A DNA stretch of 32,970 nucleotides from Patescibacteria group bacterium (lineage in GTDB: Bacteria > Patescibacteriota > Patescibacteriia > 2-12-FULL-60-25): the NCBI GenBank assembly GCA_029210915.1, contig JARGGJ010000017.1, forward strand, positions 1 to 32,970, written 5' to 3'. Below the pieces are notes generated by a model, which saw only the letters and a program-made list of their open reading frames with translations, was not told where the DNA came from and did not search any database. A program made the translations under genes and the position numbers. Positions 22,853-29,013 of the stretch are shown piece by piece. Each line of letters begins with the position of its first letter. Position 1 is the first letter of the stretch.

Positions 22853-23244
22853 AGTTCATCAAGATAAAAGTTCATCAAGAGTTGCGAATGAATTTAATTA
22901 GTCCTGAAGTAATTTTTGATAATAGAATTGACTGATTATACACTTCGTCAAACTGCGCTTGGTTTATGAACCCTAAATCCATAGCAGCGTACATCATCGA
23001 TCTCACCTCACCGCAAGAGCCTTTTGAAATAAACAAAAATTGAGCAAACTCCTTATTACTTCTGCGCTCATAACCCTCTGCAATATTATTCATAGTAGAT
23101 AAAGTCGCCCTAAATAATTGACGTTTAAAATCAAAGTCTCTTAAATCACTAAAATATTTGAATATTAAACTCACTAATATTCGTGATTCTTGCCATGCTT
23201 TGATATCTTCAAATCTTTGAAACTGCATAACTCTTGATGAACTT
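22853..23244. repeat. Inverted repeat framing four-helix gene D
   Basis: AAGTTCATCAAGAGTT at 22868-22883 is the exact reverse complement of AACTCTTGATGAACTT at 23229-23244 (16 bp). A second, tandem copy of AGTTCATCAAGA lies at 22853-22864. The gene's stop codon (22875-22877) is within the left arm and its ATG abuts the right arm. Confidence 0.85.
22875..23228 (-). CDS. Four-helix-bundle protein (S23/IVP-like), copy D
   Basis: A 117-aa four-helix-bundle protein. Core: FEDIKAWQESRILVSLIFKYF, FKRQLFRATLSTMNNIAEGYERRSNKEF, QFLFISKGSCGEVRSMMYAAMDL. It is a close relative of copy C. It is located between comM (28 bp away) and lspA and may be read from the lspA side, but a minus-strand terminator at 23251-23273 stands between them. 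Function unknown. Confidence 0.9.
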   Translation of the reverse strand: MQFQRFEDIKAWQESRILVSLIFKYFSDLRDFDFKRQLFRATLSTMNNIAEGYERRSNKEFAQFLFISKGSCGEVRSMMYAAMDLGFINQAQFDEVYNQSILLSKITSGLIKFIRNS

Positions 23245-23250
23245 ATTACT

Positions 23251-23273
23251 AAAAAAGAAGCCTCCTTGGCTTC
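23251..23273 (-). terminator. Minus-strand terminator downstream of lspA
   Basis: On the minus strand GAAGCC-AAGGA-GGCTTC (23273-23257) is followed by TTTTTT (23256-23251). Confidence 0.85.
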
Positions 23274-23476
23274 GCCTTACACCCTATCTATAGGGTAGCA
23301 ATTATTTTGAAGATCGCAAGTCATCTGACAATCCACAAAGAAAATCACAAATTTTTTAATAATAACTATCTTGATCAATGTCAACAAATTTCAACAATCC
23401 ACACACTACTTTTCAAAATAACAGCCATCAGCTCTCGCCCGCCTTGGCGGTATCCAAAAAAACCCACCCCCCAAAT
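23274..23476. other. Gene-free spacer with a CCCTATC/TATAGGG dyad
   Basis: No gene is visible. There is a small dyad CCCTATCTATAGGG (23281-23294) and a C-rich patch (23465-23473). Confidence 0.4.
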
Positions 23477-23551
23477 AGTTCATCATGATTAAAGTAACAA
23501 GTTCATCAAGAGCTACTTAAGTTACTCTTGATGAACTTTAGTCTTGATGAA
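23477..23551. repeat. Cluster of GTTCATCAAGA repeats at the lspA 3' end
   Basis: Copies stand at 23478 (GTTCATCATGATT, diverged), 23499-23512 (AAGTTCATCAAGAG), 23525-23538 (inverted) and 23541-23552 (inverted). The 23499/23525 pair forms a 14-bp hairpin. The last codons of lspA (VHQD-stop) are encoded by the innermost copy. The same repeat frames four-helix gene D ~250 bp away. Confidence 0.8.
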
Positions 23552-24026
23552 CGTTAATCTTGTCATAATAATAATGCGAAGCAACATATCCAATGATCCC
23601 CAGTGTAATCGCAACATCCGCTATATTGATTATCGACGTATTAAATAAAAGTATCCAGTCAAACACATATCCATTCATTATCCTATCAATAAAATTTCCC
23701 AATGCTCCCCCGGACACGTATGAAAGAGCTAAAAATTCAAAAAATCTATTTTGCTTATACGAGGTTTTCATCCCATAAAACAAAACAATCAATGCCACAA
23801 TCGTCAGTCCTATTATAATTGGATACGGAATCGGCGCATTACCAATCAATCCATAATTTTCATGTTTGGTTATCGCCAATACTCCGGGAATAAAATCTAC
23901 TGTCGCTATCCAATCCAACCTTACCGCGTATTTCAAGACAAGATCTAAAATTATCGTATCAAAAACAGCCGCCGCAGCAAACAAAATCATCTTCTTCGGC
24001 GCGTAAGAACTTTCGTTGATATTCAT
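23538..24026 (-). CDS. lspA: Lipoprotein signal peptidase (signal peptidase II)
   Basis: A 162-aa polytopic membrane aspartyl protease that cuts lipoprotein signal peptides. Four transmembrane helices are visible (~12-30, 67-86, 95-111, 129-151). The family motifs are D-LVL-K (28-32), HENYGLIGN, SGGALGNFIDR (catalytic Asp114) and NIADVAI (catalytic Asp137). The N-terminus is somewhat divergent. The C-terminal codons overlap the GTTCATCAAGA repeat. It ends the local minus-strand run; TraR/DksA lies 98 bp upstream with its own terminator. Confidence 0.92.
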   Translation of the reverse strand: MNINESSYAPKKMILFAAAAVFDTIILDLVLKYAVRLDWIATVDFIPGVLAITKHENYGLIGNAPIPYPIIIGLTIVALIVLFYGMKTSYKQNRFFEFLALSYVSGGALGNFIDRIMNGYVFDWILLFNTSIINIADVAITLGIIGYVASHYYYDKINVHQD

Positions 24027-24069
24027 GCTACTAACTATAAACTACAAAGTAAAAACTGCAAAGAGCAAT

Positions 24070-24093
24070 AAAAAAACCGAGCTTTCACCCGAT
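24070..24093 (-). terminator. Probable terminator of the TraR/DksA gene
   Basis: On the minus strand ATCGGG-TGAAAG-CTCGGT (with two G-U pairs) is followed by a T-run. The stem is short. ATGCATTATGCATTATGCAT-type repeats lie between it and the gene. Confidence 0.5.
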
Positions 24094-24124
24094 CCTTTAT
24101 CATGCATTATGCATTATGCATTGT

Positions 24125-24496
24125 TTAAAGTTCCTGCGTCAACACCTTCTTACAAGCAATACAACTCGAAGATGCCGGGCGTGCCTCTAAACGTTTCTCA
24201 TCAATTTCTTTACCGCAATATTTACAAATGCCGTACTTGCCCTGCTCTATGAGATCTAACGCTTTACCAACATCCTTAAGCTCGGCTTGCATGCGGGCTT
24301 CAATCGAAACTATATCGGCATATTCTGTTATTTCCGCCGCATTATCCTCGTCGGAATTGGATCCGCTCTCGGGATATGTTGCGTCTGTCTTATCGGGGTC
24401 CTTGGATCCCAATTCAGCGAGCTCTTGCTCGATTCTTTCTTTTTCCTCTATGAGGCGGCCTTTAAAATGGTCTAATTTCTCGCTGTCCATATACAT
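24125..24496 (-). CDS. TraR/DksA-type zinc finger protein
   Basis: A 123-aa protein with an N-terminal coiled coil (SEKLDHFKGRLIEEKERIEQELAEL) and a C-terminal four-cysteine zinc finger CKYCGKEIDEKRLEARPASS followed by SCIAC. DksA/TraR proteins enter the RNA polymerase secondary channel and tune initiation. The tip residues of the coiled coil (DxxDxA in DksA) are not clear here, although an NSDEDNAAEITEYAD segment, like that of general stress YteA/TraR proteins, is present. I start at the ATG at 24496 because the strong promoter lies just upstream; another ATG is at 24490. Confidence 0.9.
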   Translation of the reverse strand: MYMDSEKLDHFKGRLIEEKERIEQELAELGSKDPDKTDATYPESGSNSDEDNAAEITEYADIVSIEARMQAELKDVGKALDLIEQGKYGICKYCGKEIDEKRLEARPASSSCIACKKVLTQEL

Positions 24497-24522
24497 TTTT
24501 GATAGCAAATTAATGTTAAGAA

Positions 24523-24551
24523 AGTATAACCTAGCTATGTAAAAAGGGCAA
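24523..24551 (-). promoter_or_regulatory. Promoter of the TraR/DksA gene (TTGCCC-17-TATACT)
   Basis: On the minus strand TTGCCC (24551-24546), spacer 17, TATACT (24528-24523). Transcription would start near 24516, about 20 bases before the ATG. Confidence 0.65.
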
Positions 24552-24620
24552 GACTCTCATTCAATATCGATAAACCCCTACTTCAAATTAAGCCGGTGTA
24601 CAATTTTGATAAACCATAAC

Positions 24621-24642
24621 AAAAAACCCGCAAATAGACGGG
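24621..24642 (-). terminator. Terminator of the small membrane protein gene
   Basis: On the minus strand CCCG (24642-24639) pairs with CGGG (24630-24627) and TTTTTT follows (24626-24621). It lies 12 bp beyond the stop codon. Confidence 0.7.
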
Positions 24643-24654
24643 CGAGAAGCAACA

Positions 24655-24984
24655 TCAGACAAGAAAGGTTTGGTACATCATCATACCAATGATAAAAAAA
24701 GTGCCGATACCTAAAAATTTCATAATCTCTTTCGTTGGTGCAAGCATCTGATATACAAAACCCACAAAAATAGTACTTATCACGATACAAACAAAGTACA
24801 CAACAAACCCATCAAACATTTGCATCGCCAGATGATTATAAAAAATAAAGTTAGCGATCGCTAAAAAACAACCCAAAACATCATCCCATCTAACTGTAAG
24901 ATATAAAGAACGCCTAGCCTTGGGCCGCACACTATGCGACCAAGTCATCCTGCCCGGAAGCAACGACGTACGATCTTCCTGCAT
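24655..24984 (-). CDS. Small membrane protein, unknown function
   Basis: A 109-aa protein with a basic cytoplasmic N-terminus (RMTWSHSVRPKARRS) and three hydrophobic helices (LGCFLAIANFIFYNHLA, FVVYFVCIVISTIFVGFVYQML, FLGIGTFFIIGMMMYQTFLV). The start at 24984 is set by a good Shine-Dalgarno AAGGAGGG six bases before it. I do not recognise the family. It has its own terminator. Confidence 0.75.
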   Translation of the reverse strand: MQEDRTSLLPGRMTWSHSVRPKARRSLYLTVRWDDVLGCFLAIANFIFYNHLAMQMFDGFVVYFVCIVISTIFVGFVYQMLAPTKEIMKFLGIGTFFIIGMMMYQTFLV

Positions 24985-25034
24985 CTTTCCCTCCTTATAA
25001 CTTAAGTTAATATGATTAATCATTTTGGTCAAAC

Positions 25035-25062
25035 AAAAACCCCCGCTTAGCGAGGATTTTTT
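25035..25062 (-). terminator. Terminator between small membrane protein and acidic protein genes
   Basis: CCCCGC-TTA-GCGAGG (25041-25055, one mismatch) has an A-run to its left and a T-run to its right, so it could work on both strands. It is the likely end of the acidic-protein transcript. Confidence 0.65.
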
Positions 25063-25118
25063 ACTTTAGTTACTCTGTACTAAATAAGAAAACTTTTATT
25101 TTATAATCTTTGCTTTCT

Positions 25119-25700
25119 TTAGCTGTGTCCTAAATACAGGCCCATCAAACCATCAATTTCTTTTGGACCGGACCAACCTTCGTACAATTTTCCATTCTCA
25201 TCTACATCCGGACAAAATGCCGCTTTATACAATTTTCCATCTTTAAAACCTAGAAAAAACTCATGCGAAGCATTACGTCCTACTTTATATAAGGTGATAC
25301 CATCTTGAACCTCAGGATCTTCAATTTGCCCACGTCCATAATCCAGTGCACACCTAAGTATATAAGCCAAAACCTCATCACCTTCAGCCAACTCACGTGT
25401 ATATACATCTCGGGCTTCTGAAATTTCTATATCTTCTTCTGCTAACTCAATAATTTCTGCAACGCGTGGGTCATCTTCTGCTAAAATCTCATCTCTTAAT
25501 TCATCATAAACTCTATTTCTACCACCATCCAAAATCAAATACTCTTCATCCCACTTACTAAATATCCTTCCCGATATCACCGTGGCCATATTGTCCTTAA
25601 ATTTGGAGCTATGTCCCAAGCAATTAAATTCTTTCGCGTGCAAAGGCACTTCTTTCTTTTGTTCAGTTTCCACAACTGCTGACATTTTTTCTATACTCAT
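25119..25700 (-). CDS. Hypothetical acidic protein, 193 aa
   Basis: A soluble, acidic protein that I do not recognise. There is an acidic helical middle (DELRDEILAEDDPRVAEIIELAEEDIEISEARDVYTRELAEGDE) and a C-terminal part with glycine-rich turns (VGRNASHEFFLGFKDGKLYKAAFCPDVDENGKLYEGWSGPKE). There is no signal peptide, membrane helix or zinc site. It is bounded upstream by an unusual array of 9-bp repeats (25713-25816) that must hold its promoter, and downstream by a terminator. Confidence 0.7.
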   Translation of the reverse strand: MSIEKMSAVVETEQKKEVPLHAKEFNCLGHSSKFKDNMATVISGRIFSKWDEEYLILDGGRNRVYDELRDEILAEDDPRVAEIIELAEEDIEISEARDVYTRELAEGDEVLAYILRCALDYGRGQIEDPEVQDGITLYKVGRNASHEFFLGFKDGKLYKAAFCPDVDENGKLYEGWSGPKEIDGLMGLYLGHS

Positions 25701-25712
25701 ATTTGTTTTAGT

Positions 25713-25816
25713 TTATAAAGTTGAAAGTTTTTAAAGTTTTTAAAGTCGATCCACCTAACAACAACTTTACAAACTTTACAAACTTTACAAACTTTATGAA
25801 CTTTATGAACTTTATT
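25713..25816. repeat. Opposed arrays of 9-bp repeats upstream of the acidic-protein gene
   Basis: Six tandem 9-mers run from 25763 to 25816: AACTTTACA three times, AACTTTATG twice, AACTTTATT once. To the left (25713-25747) related units stand in the opposite orientation (TTTAAAGTT/TTTAAAGTC). AACTTTATG differs at one base from AACGTTATG, the unit of the right arm of element C (21259-21293). AT-rich sequence follows to 25840. Confidence 0.8.
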
Positions 25817-25984
25817 ATTTATAATTTATAATTTGTTACGAAGTAACGGTTGACCCTACCATCAATCTACCTTTTTGTCAAGAGTAGCTGGACAGATTCA
25901 TTTGAATTTTTATGAAGTTTTAGTGAAAAATCGTAGTTCGTGGTTCGAAATTCGTTGTTCGATTGCTAATTTGTAGTACGGGGC

Positions 25985-26013
25985 TTGACAAAACTTTAGA
26001 ATCATGATAGGTT
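25985..26013 (+). promoter_or_regulatory. Probable promoter of the structured RNA
   Basis: A perfect -35 TTGACA (25985-25990), spacer 17, then TAGGTT (26008-26013) as a weak -10. Transcription would start near 26020, at the first hairpin. Confidence 0.5.
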
Positions 26014-26015
26014 AA

Positions 26016-27178
26016 TACGTCGAGTTGAAAAACTCACGAACCTTAAAAAAAAGTACAGTACCGCACGCTACCAATTCATGTTTTATGTTACATGCTACAT
26101 GGAAAGGTTACGCGCGGTGCAGGCCTTTTCGCAGAGGCCAGAGTACAATCGACATTCCCACACCAAACGATGCGTTTGTAACGCCCCGGGGAATGATGGC
26201 CGGAATCGTCCGGTAAGGTAGAAGTTGCGCAGTAACGATGTGCGGGGTGTTAACTTTTTCAAGGAGGTGACCCCAAAACAACCGATACAGCAACTTCTAC
26301 CACTGCGACACCTAGCTCGAGACAATTCTGTCTCGAGCTTCCACACAAACTATCGAATCTCTCGATAGTTTGTGTGGGGTACTAACTCAACATCGACCCA
26401 ATTATTTTAAGTGTCACTTGAGATAATCGAGTCGTGCAGGTAGCACAGCGCGTCTGCCATAGCACCATGCAGAGAGCCATCCGGCCCGTACTGTCCATGG
26501 TTTCCTTATGAACCAAAAATAAGGATGGTCGATCCCACCGCAATATATCGACAAGTCGCGTCTCAAGGTAAGTACGGCATGACCCGTTCGCTATCTTGTA
26601 AACGCACATCGCGCACACTCCGACCCAAGGAAATTCTCCCTTGGGTTTCCACACAACATATCGAGTCTCTCGATATGTTGTGCGGGGTACAGGCCGTTGC
26701 AGCGGCCAGAGTACAACAGCGCAAGATCCTTGCGCTCGGACCTAACATTCCTGAAGTTCGTTGTTAACACCCGCTTTATGCGGCTAAAAAACAATAGCTT
26801 TCCAGCGGATGGAACGGTCATGGCAAGGTCTAGCTCTCCGTGGAGCAAAACCTCGCAAGCTTGGCTCGTAAAACACACTAAGCCAAGCACTGCACGCAAC
26901 CACCGTGTCTTTGCAACTTGCAATTGCATGTGGGTTGGGTAGGCGGAGCAGCCGCCATTACCAGGTATGTGACGACGTCTAGGTGGCCATAGATGCGGTA
27001 CTGGTTACCAATTCTAAATCCTGGGCGTTGGCATGTATCAAAAGCTTGAATCGTTCTCACCTTTGGCCGGGGCGCATCAGTGAAATGCGTAAAACGATTC
27101 CATTCAGCCTCTGTAGGTAACCCGCCTACATGCACTGCAACCCTAACTCATTACGCTCGGGACCCTTGTCTCGAGCTT
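26016..27178 (+). ncRNA. Candidate large structured non-coding RNA (~1.16 kb), family unknown
   Basis: This segment is visibly more GC-rich than its surroundings and is packed with perfect stems: GAGTT-GAAA-AACTC (26022-26035), CATTCCC/GGGAATG (26153-26159/26189-26195), an 11-bp stem 26218-26228/26290-26300, 26314-26339, 26341-26377, 26623-26646, 26649-26685, 26692-26707, 26719-26735, 26859-26866/26881-26888, 26942-26956, 27048-27055/27093-27100, 27113-27129 and 27155-27176. Two neighbouring hairpins occur twice, at 26314-26377 and 26623-26685; stem sequences differ but stay paired, while the loop AATTCT and the joiner TTCCACACAA are kept. GGCC-hairpin + CAGAGTACAA also recurs (26122-26149, 26692-26715). 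Short overlapping open frames on both strands carry no protein features. It does not show the conserved cores of RNase P RNA, tmRNA, SRP RNA or a group II intron domain V. The exact ends and direction are inferred from the promoter. Confidence 0.7.
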
Positions 27179-27276
27179 CTTCAATAGCTCACGACACTTA
27201 ATTATTACATTTACATGCTGCCTGATACATGTTACAAGTTGCATGTTAACGCTACATGATTTATTGAGGAGGAACG

Positions 27277-27543
27277 ATGTCAAAAAAATTCGCAGATTGT
27301 ATCGTTGATGTAATCCTTGAAGATGGTGTTGAGATAGAACGTGCTGCAAAAAGTGATGACGTCTATGAGCAAATCGAAGCTATCGAAAAACTCATAGATG
27401 CGCTGGAGGATTATCGGGAAGCTCTTTATGCAATAAGCGAAGGCAGGTGCAAAACCTGCGACGCCGATGACTGTCCGTTTCGCAACGATCAAGACGCCGG
27501 TGCTGTAGATTGCGAAACCCAAGAAAAAGTTTTATTAAACTAG
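27277..27543 (+). CDS. Small Cys-containing acidic protein, unknown
   Basis: An 88-aa protein with a strong ribosome site GGAGG (27268-27272) and a terminator, so it is very likely expressed. An N-terminal acidic helical half (VILEDGVEIERAAKSDDVYEQIEAIEKLIDALEDYREAL) is followed by a short Cys cluster RCKTCDADDCPFRND...VDC, which could bind zinc. I do not recognise a family. It is the first gene after the structured RNA and may share its transcript, as no clear terminator separates them. Confidence 0.75.
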   Translation: MSKKFADCIVDVILEDGVEIERAAKSDDVYEQIEAIEKLIDALEDYREALYAISEGRCKTCDADDCPFRNDQDAGAVDCETQEKVLLN

Positions 27544-27576
27544 GTAATTCTTACAATACTTACCTGCAAACCCTTA

Positions 27577-27599
27577 CAAAGCCCCACGGGGCTTTTAAC
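27577..27599 (+). terminator. Terminator after the small Cys protein
   Basis: AAAGCCCC-AC-GGGGCTTTT, a perfect 8-bp stem with a T-run, 34 bp after the stop codon. Confidence 0.85.
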
Positions 27600-27778
27600 A
27601 TATATAATTAGAACCAGGATTTGCCAGGATTTATAAAACAAGTATTTACAGGATTATTACTAATTGGATTTATTCAACACCGTAAGTCTCCGTATACTTG
27701 GCACTCGTAGTTTGGCATTTGGTATTGATATTAAAGGTTAAGTTCATTCATGAGTAATAAATAAATATATTGAAATTC
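27600..27778. other. Gene-free spacer
   Basis: No gene seen. It contains repeated GCCAGGATTT-type words (27615-27635) and AT-rich DNA leading to a strong promoter. Confidence 0.4.
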
Positions 27779-27807
27779 TTGACATTTGGTTATTTTAAAG
27801 CTATAAC
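27779..27807 (+). promoter_or_regulatory. Strong consensus promoter (TTGACA-17-TATAAC)
   Basis: TTGACA (27779-27784), 17-bp spacer, TATAAC (27802-27807). One of the best promoters in the window, yet no recognised gene begins within the next 260 bases. Confidence 0.75.
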
Positions 27808-27813
27808 TAACCC

Positions 27814-28295
27814 AGAACCTTAGAAGATCCGGCAGGCAGAAACAATTGTCTGTTTCACATCTTTATTTCACATAACCCGAATTCGGTTTGATGATTATGG
27901 AAAAGGATACAAGATAAAGGATAAAACTTCTTCCAAGTTAATCCTACACTCTTACTCCTTAATCTTTAATCTTTGATCCTTAATCGAGCGTACATGTGAG
28001 TTGAAGATGAGAATCGTCTCTAACAATAGGAGCATTACAATGGGGTAAAGACGATCAAAAAACAACAAATGCGCAGTAACCGAAGTAACATTTGGTTGGT
28101 TTGTCGCGAAATCTGTATCGATGGTCACGTGCATTACACGGATCTTTTGACATACAGATTGGTGAAGGGCAAAAAATTGCAGACTGAAATCTACCGCTTT
28201 CCCGAGACCAAAGCTTGCAACTGCCAAAAACCTCCATTGCTGTCTTTTTTAAGCAGAGTAACATCCGTACTAGCCGCTTCTTTGTAATTCACTCA
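27814..28295 (+). ncRNA. Transcribed region of unclear content (possible small RNA or leader)
   Basis: A promoter (27779-27807) and a terminator (28296-28318) define a ~500-nt transcript. Inside are a palindrome CCGAATTCGG (about 27878-27888), GAAACA/TGTTTC (27838-27855), GAGA-ATCG-TCTC (28010-28021) and repeated CTTTAATC/CCTTAATC words (27954-27985). The single sizeable plus-strand frame is 28069-28287. It could be a small RNA, a leader, or an mRNA for that short protein. Confidence 0.35.
28069..28287 (+). CDS. Possible small protein, 72 aa, doubtful
   Basis: The open frame starts MRSNRSNIWLVCREICIDGH and has four Cys (VCREIC, ACNC). No ribosome binding site precedes the ATG. Its stop lies only ~10 bp before a good terminator, which is the main argument for it. 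No recognised domain. An overlapping frame on the other strand has no better support. Confidence 0.3.
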   Translation: MRSNRSNIWLVCREICIDGHVHYTDLLTYRLVKGKKLQTEIYRFPETKACNCQKPPLLSFLSRVTSVLAASL

Positions 28296-28318
28296 AACAC
28301 CGTTATCGGTGTTGTTTT
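28296..28318 (+). terminator. Terminator (AACACCG/CGGTGTT)
   Basis: AACACCG-TTAT-CGGTGTT (28296-28313), then GTTTT. Confidence 0.8.
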
Positions 28319-28378
28319 ATTTGCATAATATAACTTATTTTGTTAACTTATCGCCGGTACTTTTCAAGGAGCTAACAA

Positions 28379-28684
28379 ATGCCGAGTCATTCATCAGAAT
28401 TTCAAAGAAAATTTATTGATGAAATTTTATTCTTCGGAGCTGCTATCGAAAAAGCCTTAAACGAAAATAACTATATCGCGCTCGTTTACATCATTAACGA
28501 CTTTCTCGAATCTCTCCGCAACATCAGAGCTGTCATAAAAACCTCTATTCAAGATGAAAACGATGGCTACGATCCCGAAATAATTTGCACGGAAGAAACA
28601 GAGCTCACCGAAGATGAATTCGATACATCCGCACTGGGTCAATTCCCCAGCCTCTACACAAAACCCGACCACGGCCCCAGTTAA
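28379..28684 (+). CDS. Small helical acidic protein, unknown
   Basis: A 101-aa protein with ribosome site AAGGAG (28366-28371) eight bases before the ATG and its own terminator. It is mainly helical in the first 60 residues (FQRKFIDEILFFGAAIEKALNENNYIALVYIINDFLESLRNIRAVI), then has an acidic tail (TEETELTEDEFDT). I do not recognise it. Together with the 27277-27543 protein it gives a pair of small acidic proteins downstream of the structured RNA. Confidence 0.75.
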   Translation: MPSHSSEFQRKFIDEILFFGAAIEKALNENNYIALVYIINDFLESLRNIRAVIKTSIQDENDGYDPEIICTEETELTEDEFDTSALGQFPSLYTKPDHGPS

Positions 28685-28713
28685 AAACCTTTAGCAAACC
28701 CTCCTCATACAAC

Positions 28714-28742
28714 AAACCGCCGATACTTATCGACGGTTTTTT
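28714..28742 (+). terminator. Terminator after the small helical protein
   Basis: AACCGCCGAT-ACTT-ATCGACGGTT with one mismatch, followed by TTTT. Confidence 0.85.
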
Positions 28743-29013
28743 AATTCTGTATTTAATTTAGTTAGCACACGCTGGTTATCTGTGTAATATATTGAATAAC
28801 GTTTGCGTATATACCATCGTTTTAATGTGGGATATGCGCTGTTGTGCGCCGTGCCCGTTTTTCCGTCACTATTATACTCTGGTATTAAAAAGAATTCGAT
28901 TTTGTTTTTTTGGGAAGTATTTATCGGAATTATTAAAGTCGGTATGCAGATGTTTCAGCAGATGCTTTTTGTTAGCGTGTAAATTGTTATATTTATAATG
29001 CGAAATCGGGCAT
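28743..29013. other. Gene-free left border of the accessory region
   Basis: No gene is convincing; a Cys-rich 68-aa frame at 28792-28998 has no ribosome site or motif. The segment holds GAATAACGTTTG (28793-28804), which resembles the left ends of the dyads at 30120 and 32773, and the left arm of an inverted repeat around the kinase gene. Confidence 0.5.

Noticed and set aside
22875-22877. TGA recoding (as in Gracilibacteria/Absconditabacteria)
   Set aside because: TGA ends gene D at the expected family length, and no reading frame needs TGA as sense.
20245-23552. Insertion sequence or transposon ends
   Set aside because: No transposase is encoded and each inverted repeat is different. The genes between are four-helix-bundle proteins, not recombinases.
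20795-25816. CRISPR array from the short tandem repeats
   Set aside because: Units are 9-11 bp, directly abutting without spacers, and no cas gene is present.
26258-26275. 3' end of a 16S rRNA on the minus strand (GGTCACCTCCTT)
   Set aside because: Only about a dozen bases match and the sequence before them is not rRNA. I treat it as an anti-SD complement on the plus strand.
26016-27178. RNase P RNA, tmRNA, SRP RNA or a group II intron
   Set aside because: I could not find their conserved cores (for example the RNase P GAGGAAAGUC region, a tmRNA TPsiC/acceptor end, the SRP GGAAGCAGC loop, or a domain V with GNRA tip). One stem near 26470-26504 loosely resembled domain V but lacks the tetraloop and AGC triad.
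26025-27349. Overlapping frames of 60-112 codons on both strands in the structured segment
   Set aside because: They overlap each other in several frames, lack ribosome sites and domains, and their 'proteins' are rich in Cys, Trp and Arg as expected from stems read as codons. RNA structure explains the region better.
27952-28227. Minus-strand 91-aa frame opposite the 28069-28287 frame
   Set aside because: No ribosome site; runs through CTTTAATC repeats; no recognisable domain.
28792-28998. Cys/Phe-rich 68-aa frame
   Set aside because: No ribosome site, no motif, and it overlaps the inverted-repeat arm at 28854-28908.
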